DNA of 64,000 nucleotides, taken from Haliclystus octoradiatus. Its lineage: Eukaryota > Cnidaria > Staurozoa > Stauromedusae > Haliclystidae. The stretch spans positions 32,778,225 through 32,842,224 of the forward strand of contig OU744446.1 in the NCBI GenBank assembly GCA_916610825.1, written 5' to 3'. Position numbers and translations under genes: made by a program. This document shows positions 1 to 11,097 of the stretch, piece by piece. Numbering within the stretch: the first letter of the stretch is position 1; the number at the start of each line of letters is the position of its first letter. The notes beneath the pieces are model-generated. The model saw only the letters and a list, made by a program, of their open reading frames with translations, was not told the origin of the DNA and searched no databases.

Positions 1-1679
1 TCAACAAATTGCATTTCATTTTCATGGTAGCGACGAATTGTTGGTTGTTTTGCTTTCTAAAACACTGAATTCTTTGTAAGATTGTCATATAAAATTGATT
101 TCAAATCGCATCAAATTGATTGCGAATCGCATCAAAATTGTTGTACAATCTCAAAAGTGTGTCTTGAGAAATAGAAATTAACGTTGCAATGAGTGTGGTT
201 ATCAGTAGACACGTTCTAAGAACACTTATCATCGTTGGAAAATAATATGTATTTTTATATAATGAAGTTTTGTAATTATTGCAGCATTTAATTCAATTTC
301 TAAAATACGAGCCATTCAAAAAGTTTCAATATTTGCTGAGCTTCTGTTCAAACAGTTCAATGCCCGGGTTGAATGTAAATTGTTGAAAGCTTTTCGCGCT
401 TACCGTCTTTTCGCCTGAATTAAACGGTATATCATTAAAGGGTCAACACACGGCAGCCGTGCTTGAATCGCCTCATCCACGTGAGGGGTTTTGGGAGACA
501 CATCTGACACGATAAAGCATAGAAAACCTAGAGCCCGTAGGGCGAGTGTTTTTCAGCTTTCATTTTGAATGATTTAAAAATAGAAAACATCGATCTGAAA
601 CTAACGAATTGAAGAAGTATGAAACTCCAATTTCAACGAAAAGCCGATGAGAAATAGTGGAGTTATAGCGTTTTATTTAGACAAAATAGAGAATTCTAGC
701 CTAGTGTAACTGATACCATATCTGAACCTTTTGAAAGTGGACTTTTGAAAGACTTTTGAACACCCGGGTTTTTGCTCTTGTGTAAACGTAGCCTAAGTAT
801 CCTGCCATTGTTGGCATTGTCTGTACTGTGAGTTCCAAACATGACCATTAGCCAAAATCAGATTGCTAGAATAACATGCGATGATTCATAATATTCATTT
901 CCGGGGCACCTTCAGAATGAAATGTAGGTTGTAACTGTAACAGAGACATTCATATTCGCTGGAAAATTCTTATTATGTGGTAACTTTGAGAACATATTAT
1001 AAGAACATTTTCAGGATAAAATTGAAAACTGAATTATCCCTGGATTTCAAATTTAAGCAAATAAAATGTAAAACTTTCCAAATAACATCAGAATAGTTAT
1101 CAAAGGAATAATATTAACCATCGTGCCTTGTGTGCTCAAAGTTGAAAATTGAATGCCATTTTTCAAGCCACGATTAGTGTAGTGAATTAGTGCATCACGA
1201 TACACATTCGAATGCCGAGAGCATATTAGGACCGTTGTCAATTTTACACCTTTAGTATTATTATTGATACTATGAGTAAGGTACGAGGTATGTTGGTTGG
1301 CTATACAATTTGAGGTTTACAGGGAGGAATAGGTCAGATGGTAGAACAACGAAACTTCAGATCGGCTCATATCAAATCTTCCGATGGTCAGATCAGCCTT
1401 GAATTTATCTGAAACACAAACTGAGTACCATTTAAGGGTGGCAGATGAAATGTTCCGGAGGGAATTGCAATGTGAGTAGCTGCAGATAATCATTGCTGCA
1501 GCATTGCTAATCGAGACCTATCTTCCATGAAATCTGTCAAAATTGATCTGCAGTATCGCGACTGAGATCAATAACATCATTGCTCTCAGCGAAAAGAGCC
1601 ACTTCCGTAGAAATAGAAGGGTGGTACGGGTGCCTCCGGTAGGGCAATAACGCCAAAGGAAAGCTGTCGATATACCGAA
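1..1679. other. Non-coding stretch with part of an interspersed repeat
   Basis: No convincing gene. Bases about 280-440 (the block around 'gagccattcaaaaagtttca') are clearly similar to 52705-52860, and the first 60 bases resemble 52655-52700, so this is one copy of a dispersed repeat. The short ORFs at 1053-1241 and 1518-1721 have no recognisable protein features. Confidence 0.5.
280..440 (+). repeat. Interspersed repeat R3, copy 1
   Basis: Shares ordered blocks with 52705-52860: 'gagccattcaaaaagtttca', 'tttctgttcaaa', and 'cgcctgaattaaacggtat' against 'cgcctgaagtgaacggtat'. The copies differ by substitutions and small indels, consistent with an old dispersed element. No coding content was recognised. 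Confidence 0.6.
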
Positions 1680-1694
1680 CAGGGAATACAATTC

Positions 1695-1787
1695 TTGTAT
1701 ATCCTGATATATGTCAGTCAAACTCGTCGAAATAACATCACACTCTGCTCTGGATGAACTTATATCGATTTATATTTCAGATAATCG
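1695..1787 (+). promoter_or_regulatory. Conserved upstream block with splice acceptor before the PAN-like exon
   Basis: The 90 bases before the ATG match 60900-61000 upstream of the paralogous exon, including 'gtcagtcaaactcgt' and 'tttatatttcagataatcg'. The latter reads as a 3' splice site with AG at 1779-1780, only 7 nt before the ATG at 1788. The mRNA therefore probably has a 5' UTR intron, or receives a spliced leader in trans. Which of these holds cannot be decided from genomic DNA. Confidence 0.5.
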
Positions 1788-2126
1788 ATGGAGATAGAAT
1801 TTCTGATGTTATTTATTTGCTTTGGTATTATGATCACATTTGGAGGTTTGATTGATGTCACGTACTCCGCTGATTTGAAATATGTTGAACACATTGTGAA
1901 TGATGGTTACAAAGCATACAAAATTACAAAAAGAATCCCGGGTATATCAAGATCTAAATGCAGCATTGAATGCGCTGCGAACAGGGAATTATGTCATTAC
2001 AAGCGCGAAAGAGAGAAAGCTTCTACAGATTCTACCATAATTTGCGAATTTTTACAACTAACTGCATATGGTTTCTTAAGTGAAAGTGAAATCGCAGAAT
2101 ACAACAGTGGACATGGACCTGTTTCT
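1788..2126 (+). CDS. First coding exon of a secreted PAN/apple-like protein (paralogue of 61001-61330)
   Basis: The exon encodes 113 residues. Residues 1-28 form a hydrophobic signal peptide. A small Cys-rich module follows with C58, C62, C69 and C86 (spacing C-x3-C-x6-C-x16-C, the last in the context CEFLQ). This resembles the core of PAN/apple domains, which bind proteins or carbohydrates outside the cell; the family call is an inference from spacing. I end the exon at 2126 because GTAAGT follows and the paralogue has its donor at the same codon (GPVS versus GPVY). The open frame runs on to 2180, but that part is probably intron. The phase is 0, so it cannot join directly to the phase-1 exon at 14178. 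Remaining exons were not found. Confidence 0.65.
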
Positions 2127-2293
2127 GTAAGTAGAATTTGTAGTTTCTGGAGTAGTATACGCGATGACAGAGTTATATGATGTTGATGTTTCAAGGAAAG
2201 ATTCCAATAACAGCTCTCGATTTGCAGCTCTGTTCCACTGAGACCTAACTTGACACCTGATTTGGCTCCAAATCATATTCTAGAATATCGCAA

Positions 2294-3000
2294 AGGTTTT
2301 CTGCGATCTGATTGGTCGAAAGAGCGTGCATGAAATCCTAGGGTAAAACATGGCTCCGAAAACCGAGAAAAACAGCAAGTTTCAAAAAGTTTGATCTGTG
2401 ATAAAATACACTTTTGATAACAATCCAATAAATATCTCAATAATGGCTACGATTTACAAAATGATATTTAGCTCAAGATGTTTATATTTATTGAAAAGCA
2501 TGGCAAATGAGTTATTTGACGTGTAACATGAAAAATAAAAACACAGAATGAAAGACAATTATAGGCTACGCTGTTTCAAGGTAAACCTAAAATTTAAATA
2601 ACAATTACTGCATTAATTTGATAAAGAACTATTTGTACCACTTTTGTAAGAAATCGTACCACTTATATTACAGACCTTCTTGTATATGTCTTTCTCTATT
2701 CGACAATATGTATGTTGTTGGGGGATTCTCTTTGCTTGGTTTAAATCGTGAATTCATGAATTGAAAATTCGCCGTCGAGTGAGATTCCGACATTTCTATT
2801 ATTTTAGAAAAGGTTAACCACATGCTTGCAAATGCTTGTATTAATATTTACTAAACTGGAAAAAGTTGGGAGACACTCAGGAAGCTAAAAATCACTCGCT
2901 CCGAGCTCGTGGTTTTTCAGCGCTTCACTTGTGTCTCCCAACATTTTCTCGTTTAGTAAATATGAATAAAAACATGGCAAGTATGTGGTAACCCTTTATT
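2294..3000. repeat. Interspersed repeat R1, copy 1
   Basis: Matches 16580-16965 and, more distantly, 50235-50545. Shared blocks include 'tctgcgatctgattg', 'gcgtgcatgaaatcctaggg', 'caatccaataaatatctcaa' and 'tttagctcaagatgttt'. All copies are non-coding. This copy also contains a palindromic section (2846-2966) missing from the copy at 16.6 kb. Confidence 0.75.
2846..2966. repeat. Imperfect palindrome / foldback of about 120 bp
   Basis: The outer arms are 'atatttactaaac' and 'gtttagtaaatat'. Inside these, 'gttgggagacac' pairs with 'gtgtctcccaac'. The transcript could fold into a long hairpin. It looks like a small foldback insertion within repeat R1, whose copy at 16.9 kb lacks the arms. Confidence 0.7.
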
Positions 3001-4187
3001 CATACGTGGAAGTCTGTCCCTGTCATGTGTATTTTTCGAATTCGTGACCTTGAAATTACTGAAATCAAAACAAAATGAATGATTTTATGATTTATCAGCA
3101 TCATCAAGAAAAATCTATTTCTGGAAGGTGAAATGATCATCTGTGTAATTCGATTTAGATTTAGATTTATTCAAATTATTTTCGCTTAATAGTATCCTTC
3201 TTTTTGGTTGTCCTTCTATGCTCTATACTTCGTGGGTCAGTTTACAATAATAATACGTTTTCATAATCAATCTCTGTTGAGTCATAAAGTACTTTCTTCG
3301 ACACTAAGCCATGAACAGTCGTAGTTGTCTCAATCGTAGAAATAATAAAATCACTTGAATATTTCGAATAAACAGGAAAACTGTTACAGAAAATGACAAA
3401 ATTTATTATTCATATTTTTCTACTCTATGAAATGATATACAAAAGTTTTCATGGCAAGACTTTTGTACCAAACTGTTGTCGTTACGTGTTAACTAAAAAA
3501 CTTACGTAATTTGACCAATGCTAGCGACGTTGTTTTCATTCTTTGAAATCTGATTTATAAAATTTTCTAAAAATGCTGGCTGGCTTATTGATCATCTTCA
3601 AAGTTATCACCCCATCCAACATAATCCAACTCCAAATTTGTTGATTGGGGTTGCAAAGTGAAGACATCATTTTGCCAGATTTTCACAACATCGATCGCGT
3701 TGTTGGCCAAATGCTGGCCAAATGCTGGCTTGGGTGGCCTAATGAAGCCAAAATTTTGCCAGAACTTGATAAAACTTTCGCTCAATGTTGTAAAATTGCT
3801 ATAAAAATGCTGAAAAACTGCTGGCAGGGGTATCCAAATGAATCCAGCATTTTCACAACATCGATGTTGTGAAAAAATGGCAAATTGTTGGCTTCGTGTA
3901 ACTGGGGCTTAACTTTTACATTTTTACGGAATTTGTGCAAATATCATTGCATATATTTTTGAATCAATATTATTTTGAAACAAAATTGATTTGGAAAGCC
4001 AGCAACACAATTATTGCCATCACGAAGAGCATCGTTTTGTAAATCATCAAGCACGTTTGTCACAATAAATCGAAAGTTGAACTGACAAATACCATTTTTG
4101 TATATATTCAAATTTATGGAATCTTATGTGATTAGTATTTCATGATTGAAACCGACAATCTTAGTATTGGCTGAAATCGAATCAGAT
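3001..4187. other. Non-coding stretch with a Gly/Trp-poor repetitive patch at 3590-3900
   Basis: No gene recognised. Bases 3590-3900 carry repeated 'aaatgctggc'-type words and an 18-bp perfect palindrome, 'cacaacatcgatgttgtg', at about 3855-3872. The two overlapping open frames there (3645-3872 plus, 3585-3785 minus) follow from this repetitive composition and are probably not genes. Confidence 0.45.
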
Positions 4188-4400
4188 TCACGTGGGAAAA
4201 GTTAACCAATAGGATTGAGTCAAGTATAGTTTAGCACAGATGCTCTGCTTGGTCAGGCACGCATGCTTTACATTTTCCTTTGCGATATTACTTTTAAACT
4301 GCCCGCAGGCTAGAATAGTCCAAGCTGTCGAGCAAAGACACAGTGACCATAATGAAATAATCGAGCCAATCAGCGTCCTGATGAGACCATTGAATTTCAT
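4188..4400 (-). CDS. Possible small secreted Cys-containing protein or exon
   Basis: I do not recognise this protein. From the Met at 4400 the frame begins MKFNGLIRTLIG, followed by a strongly hydrophobic run ending in CLCSTAWT, like a cleavable signal peptide. The roughly 40 remaining residues include three cysteines. The frame is also open upstream to a Met at 4469, but the internal Met gives the better signal peptide. No relative was found in the window, no splice site is obvious, and it may be a chance ORF. Confidence 0.25.
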   Translation of the reverse strand: MKFNGLIRTLIGSIISLWSLCLCSTAWTILACGQFKSNIAKENVKHACLTKQSICAKLYLTQSYWLTFPT

Positions 4401-4469
4401 GATGAAGATATGAAATACGATATACTTAGAAGAAATAGCGAGGAAGTTTCTATCCATAAGAAATCTCAA

Positions 4470-5589
4470 AGATTTCAGTCGTTTTTACTTTTTGTTGATT
4501 TTCTCTGTATTGACCTTTATTAAGAAATATTTCATAAACCTATAAAAAATATAGGTAGATATGCAGGATGTGCTAAGATATCTATCTTTACAACTCAAAT
4601 ATTAATTAAGAGATCGCTCCAAGAAAGTAGTATATATTTGTTAATGAATATTAAATTATTTTATGATATTCGTCGATTGCTCTAAAGTCATAATTTACCT
4701 GTGGTCTTTCATAAAACGTATTTGAATTATTTTATTATAGTTTACAAAAATGACTGAATAATGATTAAGATTTATATTTTTATCATTTTACCATTTTTGA
4801 ATCCACAGAGGCTAGATGAAATCTACAAAGGTATGTACTACTGTAAAAATGAAATATTACGGTGTATAATATGTGGGTTTTTTTCATCTCAGGGGTTATA
4901 TAATCATGGTTTCAATAATTGTTGTGCTGCAATATAGATACCAGAAACATCAACGACATAATATTTATGCATTTCAATTATGTCATATATTAAAAACACG
5001 GTGATCGTCCTAGATTTTACAATACAATTATCTTACCCAACCCACAGCGACATTAATTACAACTGGCGGATTTACGTCTCATCATATGATATAAATAAGG
5101 AAATGATCATAAAATGTTCAAATTGATGCACACACATTAAACCAAATACCACAGAAACACAACATAGTTAAATGGTAACATTTCCTATATTAAACAATCA
5201 ACACCAATATAGTACAAAACTTACATTTGCGAAGTAATTTCTCATCAAAACAAGGACTTTGTTTCACAAAATTGAGATACAATAGTCATTATAATTTCTA
5301 TAAAATTTTATCGGCTGAATCAAATCAAATCACAATCAGTTAATACTTGACATCGAAACTCTATGAAATGTACGCTCAATTCCACCATAATTGGTATTTG
5401 ACATTGAGACAATGTTATTTGTACATGTCTTTTATAAATGAGCGACCTTTGCGGATACAAGAATCAACGCTACTTCTATCTGAAAATTTCCTCCTCGAAC
5501 TAGTTGTCATTGCTATTCAGCGACATCATTTTACTAGTGCCATGGGTCCGAATTTAGATCTATATACAAATGGAGCGCAAGTCGCCGTG
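4470..5589. other. Non-coding stretch
   Basis: AT-rich sequence without recognised genes or repeats. The open frame at 5347-5598 has no family features. Confidence 0.4.
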
Positions 5590-5995
5590 CCTGCCTGAAT
5601 GTTTGCAACTCATTTATATTACCTCATGAAATCTGACGATATTTAGTTCAAAGTGATCGTAATAGTCCAAACAGCGAGCTAGGCTAATATTTTTTCAATA
5701 TTCGCCTTGCATAAAAAGATATCAAGGATTATCAACAAAAGTATTTGATATTAGCAGCGTTAGCTTTGATCCTTCTGTTAAGTGGGTGATTTATAAACCG
5801 TTGCCATGGTGCTTCGATTGAATAGTGCTGCTATTGTTTTAGCCTAAATAAGCGATCCTCCCCAATGAGGAAGTATTTTACCTAAATATTGAATTGACAT
5901 ATCTACATATTGACATAGCCCTACGATGAACGGCGCCACCGTCATTGTATCAATGTAACAAATTTAGATTATCAAGGATGTTTTACACAAATGCC
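5590..5995 (+). repeat. Interspersed repeat R4, copy 1
   Basis: Resembles 48430-48790 in order and orientation. Shared features are 'gatcgtaatagtccaaacag' against 'gatcgccgtagtccaaacag', a run around 'aaaaagatatcaaggattatc', and 'cggcgccaccgtcattgt' against 'cggcgccgctactattgt'. Both copies are diverged and non-coding. Confidence 0.6.
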
Positions 5996-6062
5996 CTTGA
6001 AAATAATAAAATTTTAATTTAAATATCGCTCAGTTTAAAATAGATTAAGAAGATTGACTGAT

Positions 6063-6151
6063 CTATAAGTCCCGCTTTGATATACCGCACTTTGACGAGC
6101 GGTAAGCGGGACTTATTCCCTTCGTACAGCGTTGTGCAGGATTCTGCACAA
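6063..6151. repeat. Two adjacent strong hairpins
   Basis: Hairpin 1 (about 6065-6116) pairs 'aagtcccgctt' with 'aagcgggactt' and 'taccgc' with 'gcggta'. Hairpin 2 (6128-6151) has a perfect 10-bp stem, 'cgttgtgcag' with 'ctgcacaacg', and a 4-base loop. These stand out in GC content from the flanks. The function is unknown; they may be transposon ends or a structured RNA. Confidence 0.6.
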
Positions 6152-6259
6152 CGGCATTCTGTTTGATCGTATTGTTCTGACAAATTATCACGCATTTGAT
6201 GTACGGGGAAAGACGGGGTCCAACATTTCGTAAATTAATGAAAGATGCAACATGCAAGC

Positions 6260-8004
6260 CAAAATAAAATGAATTAAATCTATATGGAAACTTATGGTTA
6301 TTACATCAAGTCGATTAACTGATGCTTGTCAAAAATTACAAACTTATTTCAACATCATCATTCAAAATACAGATGGCGAAATTATCTGTAAATGTTTTTA
6401 CCCTCCAAGATCGTTTAATATTGTATCATTGTGAATGCTTTGGGCTACCATCGAAAAATTCAGCAGTTCCACGTCGTGTACAAGACCAAGGGAAAGATTT
6501 ATTCAGAATATAGCAACATTCAAGTGTAGTGTTTATGATTTCCACAATGAATCATATTTCAATCTGCATTTCGATCTCCAACGAGCGCTCAAAAATTTTG
6601 CAGTTAACAGCAGCGTTCGCTAAATCAATGACTCGCCAGAATCAGTAAGTTAGAATAATAAAATCAGTTTTCCAGTTTAATTAGCTCCAATACCCTGAAA
6701 TATATACATATGCAATAAGTGACTCAAGCCACCATTTCTGTCAAACATTTTAGCAGCTTTTAAAATTTCAGGCTGTTATATATTTTACGATTCGTTCAGT
6801 GTTGACTGTATGACACCCTGGAATACTCAGATAAACAACGTCATCGACGAGATTTTGTTGGCGGCTTCTTTGCTTTCTAAAAGAATAGAATTACCAAAGG
6901 ACACAAGTCTCAAATTAAGAAGATTGTTCAGGAATTTATTCTGCTGAATCCATGTTTTTAAATTTAACTAACCGGACTTCAAATGTAGAATTCACGATGG
7001 TATTACAGGCTATCTTTTTATATAGATTACATTATTATATTACTCCAATCAATTATCAAGAAGGAACTATGTTGTATATTATGTTCTTTTCAGGCATTTG
7101 TTAAAGACACTAAGCCCATGACATGTTGCTTAAATTTGTTACTGTCATTTATATATAGATAGTGTTTTGATAAGTATGTAACTGCCTTTCATAGCTGTAG
7201 ATTTCCTTCCATATCGCTTTATCATTTTGAGATGCCAACAGAAAAGCATAAAGAGCGGGTTTTCGGAAAGACCTGGATGACAGGGATTCGGTCCCCCAAC
7301 AAATATGTAATTATGGTATCTCGATGTGGGAGGGAGCTTTTATAGCTGTGTTTAATGCAAACATTAATAGAAACAGTTTCTATACGGAACCTAATTAAGT
7401 TCATTATAATATGAAACATGTACAGCCGGCAGATCATTTCGTCGGCCATAACAGAATCATGTTGCAAGTGGTATAAAGGCGCCGATACAATTAGATATCA
7501 GTGAATTGAAAACATCTTGAGAAACTAATACAATTAACAAAATTACTGGCAGGAAATCACTCTACAGTACTGTAGCATCTATATGATTTATTAACAAGTA
7601 TTTCCAGTCTATAATCATAAAATGATGTCATCGGGATTTCTAATTCGCTGCTTAAATTCCCTCTAGACACCATAATGCAGGATAGAGGCTTAAAGAAGCT
7701 AGAGATTTTTTTGGGGGATTCCCCCAAACAATGAAAGCTGTCACCTCCCATGATTCATCTCACATTAATTTACTCGCATTGCGTGTAACTGTGCACTAGT
7801 GGTGTAAATAATTAATTGTAATATAGGAAAGAGTTATAGGCTATAAGTAATTCAGTCTAGATAATTATGTATACCATTTTAGTTCATTAATTTTAGTTTC
7901 AATTGTGAAAATAAAACATCCCAAAAAAGTTTCTATTATTATAGTAAACAGTATTAAGTATTTCCAGATTCGTTAACAAATTAAAATGATCTACTTATAT
8001 TAAT
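6260..8004. other. Non-coding stretch
   Basis: No gene supported. Several short ORFs (6322-6513, 7222-7467, 7557-7751) lack signal peptides, conserved motifs or splice context. Confidence 0.4.
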
Positions 8005-8084
8005 AATACTGTCTGTTTATATATCACAATATTTCTATCACTTATATACATAATACTGTCTGTTTATATATCACAATATTTCTA
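8005..8084 (+). repeat. 45-bp tandem duplication at the left edge of Helitron-like unit A1
   Basis: A block beginning 'aatactgtctgtttatatat' occurs at 8005 and again at 8050, directly before the element. It obscures the exact left boundary of the element. Confidence 0.7.
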
Positions 8085-11000
8085 TATTTCTATATTTCGA
8101 TATTTCTGTGTCTGTCCGCGACTTATGTACGTCTTACTGGCGATATAATACGGATAATCCGTTGTCGGGAAATTATGCAAACATTTGTGTCGAGATAACC
8201 GTGTACAGTAACAAATTTGTTGTATGAAAAGTATGGGTCTATGGCGTTGTTTTAAAATAATATACTTCATCTGATATTTTATTTGATATCATTGCATTAA
8301 AAAATTCAGAGATTTTGAAAAATTTCATAGGTCGATAATCTAGCGGGCAGCCAAATCGACTTCAAATTGAAATCTCCAGAACAAAAATATTTTGCTTTAA
8401 ATTTAAAAGCTGCGTGTAAATTGTTTGAACAAGTGAAACTTGAAACTGAATCAGTTTTATGATAATTAAAGCAATACGAAATACTGAATTACATTGAATT
8501 ACCAGTATAACTAGGCCAGACAAAATATGTTTTGAAATCAAAGAAACGTAGACATATTTCATGTAGTGTTGATATCAGCAATACATATAGCGCGGCACAA
8601 ACGCTATGAAATTAAAGAGACTTGAGGTCTTAATTTAATTTATTAATGAAACAAAATGCCGTTCATTACTTTTCTCAAAATCGAGATATAAAACATTTCA
8701 CTTTTAAAAAGGCTATTTTGATACATAATTTGTGAGAACACTGAGCAAACAATCTGTTTTGAAATGAATAATCTATCGCGGGGCTTAAAAACAAATTAAT
8801 TTGCAAGAATTTTCAAATTGGCGTTGGCGTTCGACTATTTCGAAAAATATTCAAAGTTCGAAGAGATTATCTGTCTACAGTCTAAAATCATAGAGTTTAG
8901 AATTAATCAAGGCATTGCACAAAAGTATTTTTATAATTTATTATTTAATATAAAAAAACGAATCATTTGGTTTTAAGCAGCAAGGCTTTTATTTTCAGAT
9001 TTTGCTTCCATAATTAACGAAGGAATTATACTGGCATCGATTAATATTAAAATTTCATTTTGTTGACTTGCTATACGAATAAGACACAGTATGTTACTAC
9101 AGTTTCGAGAATAAAAATAGCGATGTCTTGTTATTATCTTTGATCAACATTTAATAAAGTTAATTTCAGGTATATCAAATTTAACAAAGTTAAATTGAAT
9201 TGAGCGTATGATTTGTGATAAATAATAATAATTATAATATTTTCAGCGTTCAAAAATTTTGCTTTGAATTTAAAAGCACAAAAACATAATTCAAAAACAT
9301 TTTTAAATAGTTAATACAGTTTGGATGAGTGTAACAAACCTTGTGTTACAAAAATAAAAAGTGAAAAGGTTGCACGAAATAATCGATCATAGCAAACAAT
9401 ATTTATTAAAATAAAACTTACCATTTTCCAAATGAGATCCAAATAAAAACTATACGAGCGGCATAATCTCCGAACAACATTTAAATACATAATAGCGGGT
9501 TCTCTGAGTTAATACACCAATCAATAGTAAGTTAACAACCATATTTTATCGAAGGAGAATGTACGCCCGATAAGAATAAAATAAAGATTGTCTTTTATTC
9601 GAAATAATTCTGACAAAAATGATCATTTCATATCGTAATCAAATGCATGGTAAAGTAGATTCATTTTCTACATAGTAAATTATCCTTTTCGTCAGACATC
9701 ATAACATGAGCATTTAAATATTACCATCGGCTATGGTATTTTATATCTTTGAAGCTGCACTAAACATTTCCACTCTATAAACCATCGCGTCCGTTTCAAT
9801 AAATTCTGAATAAATATGCATATCACGAATCTGGCAAAATGAGTTGTTTTCGTTTTTCTATCAAAATAATTAATTTATTCATAATCGTCTTTCCTTTCAT
9901 TCGACATCTGTAATGTATTATAAATAGCGCGTAGAAATATTGACAACAAGATGTAACATAATATCAATATCGAATTAGTATAGCGATTTATTATAGAATT
10001 TTATTTCCTTTTAAAAGAATGTTGATGCTATTAGTCTGGAAAATTTGATAACAAGAAGCACTATGAGTTCAACATTTCACATCTTTTGTTTACTTTTAAA
10101 ATTTTATTTTCAACGAACTCTTAGTATTTTGATAGACTGCCATGAAAATCACAGGCCTACTTGCTGAGATTGCAAAGATCAAAAATATATAGGCTCATAT
10201 ACTATCATATCATAATATTATCAGATTATATATATAGTTTGAAATCAATACACGCGCTGTCGCCTTGTTCAGTAATACGTTGTCGAAGCAATAGGTTTGT
10301 TGATTAGTACAGTCAAGGCGCGTACAACAGTATGTAAGGGGTTGGCTCATTGGTTAATGCTCTGGTATTACAAAATCAGGGTCGTAAGTTCAAATCTGCC
10401 ATTCGGCAGTTTTTATCAACGATTTTTCTGATTTTTTTTTTAATATGAAGCAGTAAATCATTGTTAATTAACAAAAGATATCGCTTGATCATGTTAATAA
10501 CAGAAATTAGTGGACCATGTGTTTTGTCGAAGCTAAATTAATTTAATGCTGAATATATTGCATGCAATGCCACGAGTTTGACCGGCCACACCTTGACGGC
10601 GTTATTTTGTGAACACCACATTAGTGTTGTATATATTGCAATAAAGATTTATGAATTCGAACCGAACGCGATCCGATCGTGTCGGGTCAGATTCGGGTTA
10701 ATATTTTAGGTCTTCGGATCTGATCGGATTTGAAGTGATTTTTTATGGATAGTTTCAGATTTCGAAATTTGACTGAGTATTTGTAATTTATAATAATTAA
10801 TGTGTTCTGGCTTCCTTTCAACACATAAAATAAAGTTTTTCTATGTAGACAAAGCTACGTTAAATTATACATTTCAATCGACTCAATTGATGTGAAATAA
10901 ATTAAATTTTTATTAAAGGAATGATTAAGATGTATTGATTAATGCTACATCGTTTCAATGCGTATTGTGTCTCATGTTCTCCTCCAGAGTTCATACTCCG

Positions 11001-11097
11001 TATTATACAGCGATAGAAAGCTTAGTCAATTGTTTAATTATAAGTGATCTGAAAGTTTTATCATAGAAGGTCCATTATGGACTACACTCATTGCTAG
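8081..11097 (+). mobile_element. Helitron-like non-autonomous unit A1 (first of tandem pair A)
   Basis: One of four copies of a 3.0 kb unit in the window (A1, A2, B1, B2). The left end begins in a short (tatttc)n tract followed by 'tgtgtctgtccgcgac'. The right end carries a hairpin (GTCCA-tta-TGGAC) 11 nt before CTAG, followed by T. A hairpin followed by CTRR and insertion before T is the classic Helitron 3' end. No terminal inverted repeats or target duplications are seen. No Rep/helicase ORF is present, so the unit would need a helper. The conserved ORFs at 8082-8270 and 8362-8562 are short and probably meaningless. The exact 5' TC is ambiguous because of the microrepeats. A1 ends directly against A2. 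Confidence 0.65.
10336..10409 (+). other. tRNA-like segment with pol III A and B boxes inside unit A1
   Basis: An A-box-like word, 'tggctcattgg' (10343-10353), is followed 34 bases later by a B-box-like 'gttcaaatc' (10388-10396), the normal tRNA spacing. Acceptor and T stems pair poorly, so this is not a working tRNA gene. It may be a decayed tRNA or the head of an old SINE captured by the element. All four units carry it. Confidence 0.55.

Noticed and set aside
8082-8270. Conserved ORF (also at 11038-11310, 24009-24392 and 27160-27456)
   Set aside because: Conservation comes from recent copying of the Helitron-like unit; the frame changes length with the microrepeat and has no domain.
10336-10409. 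Functional tRNA gene
   Set aside because: A and B boxes are present, but acceptor and T stems do not pair well in any of the four copies.
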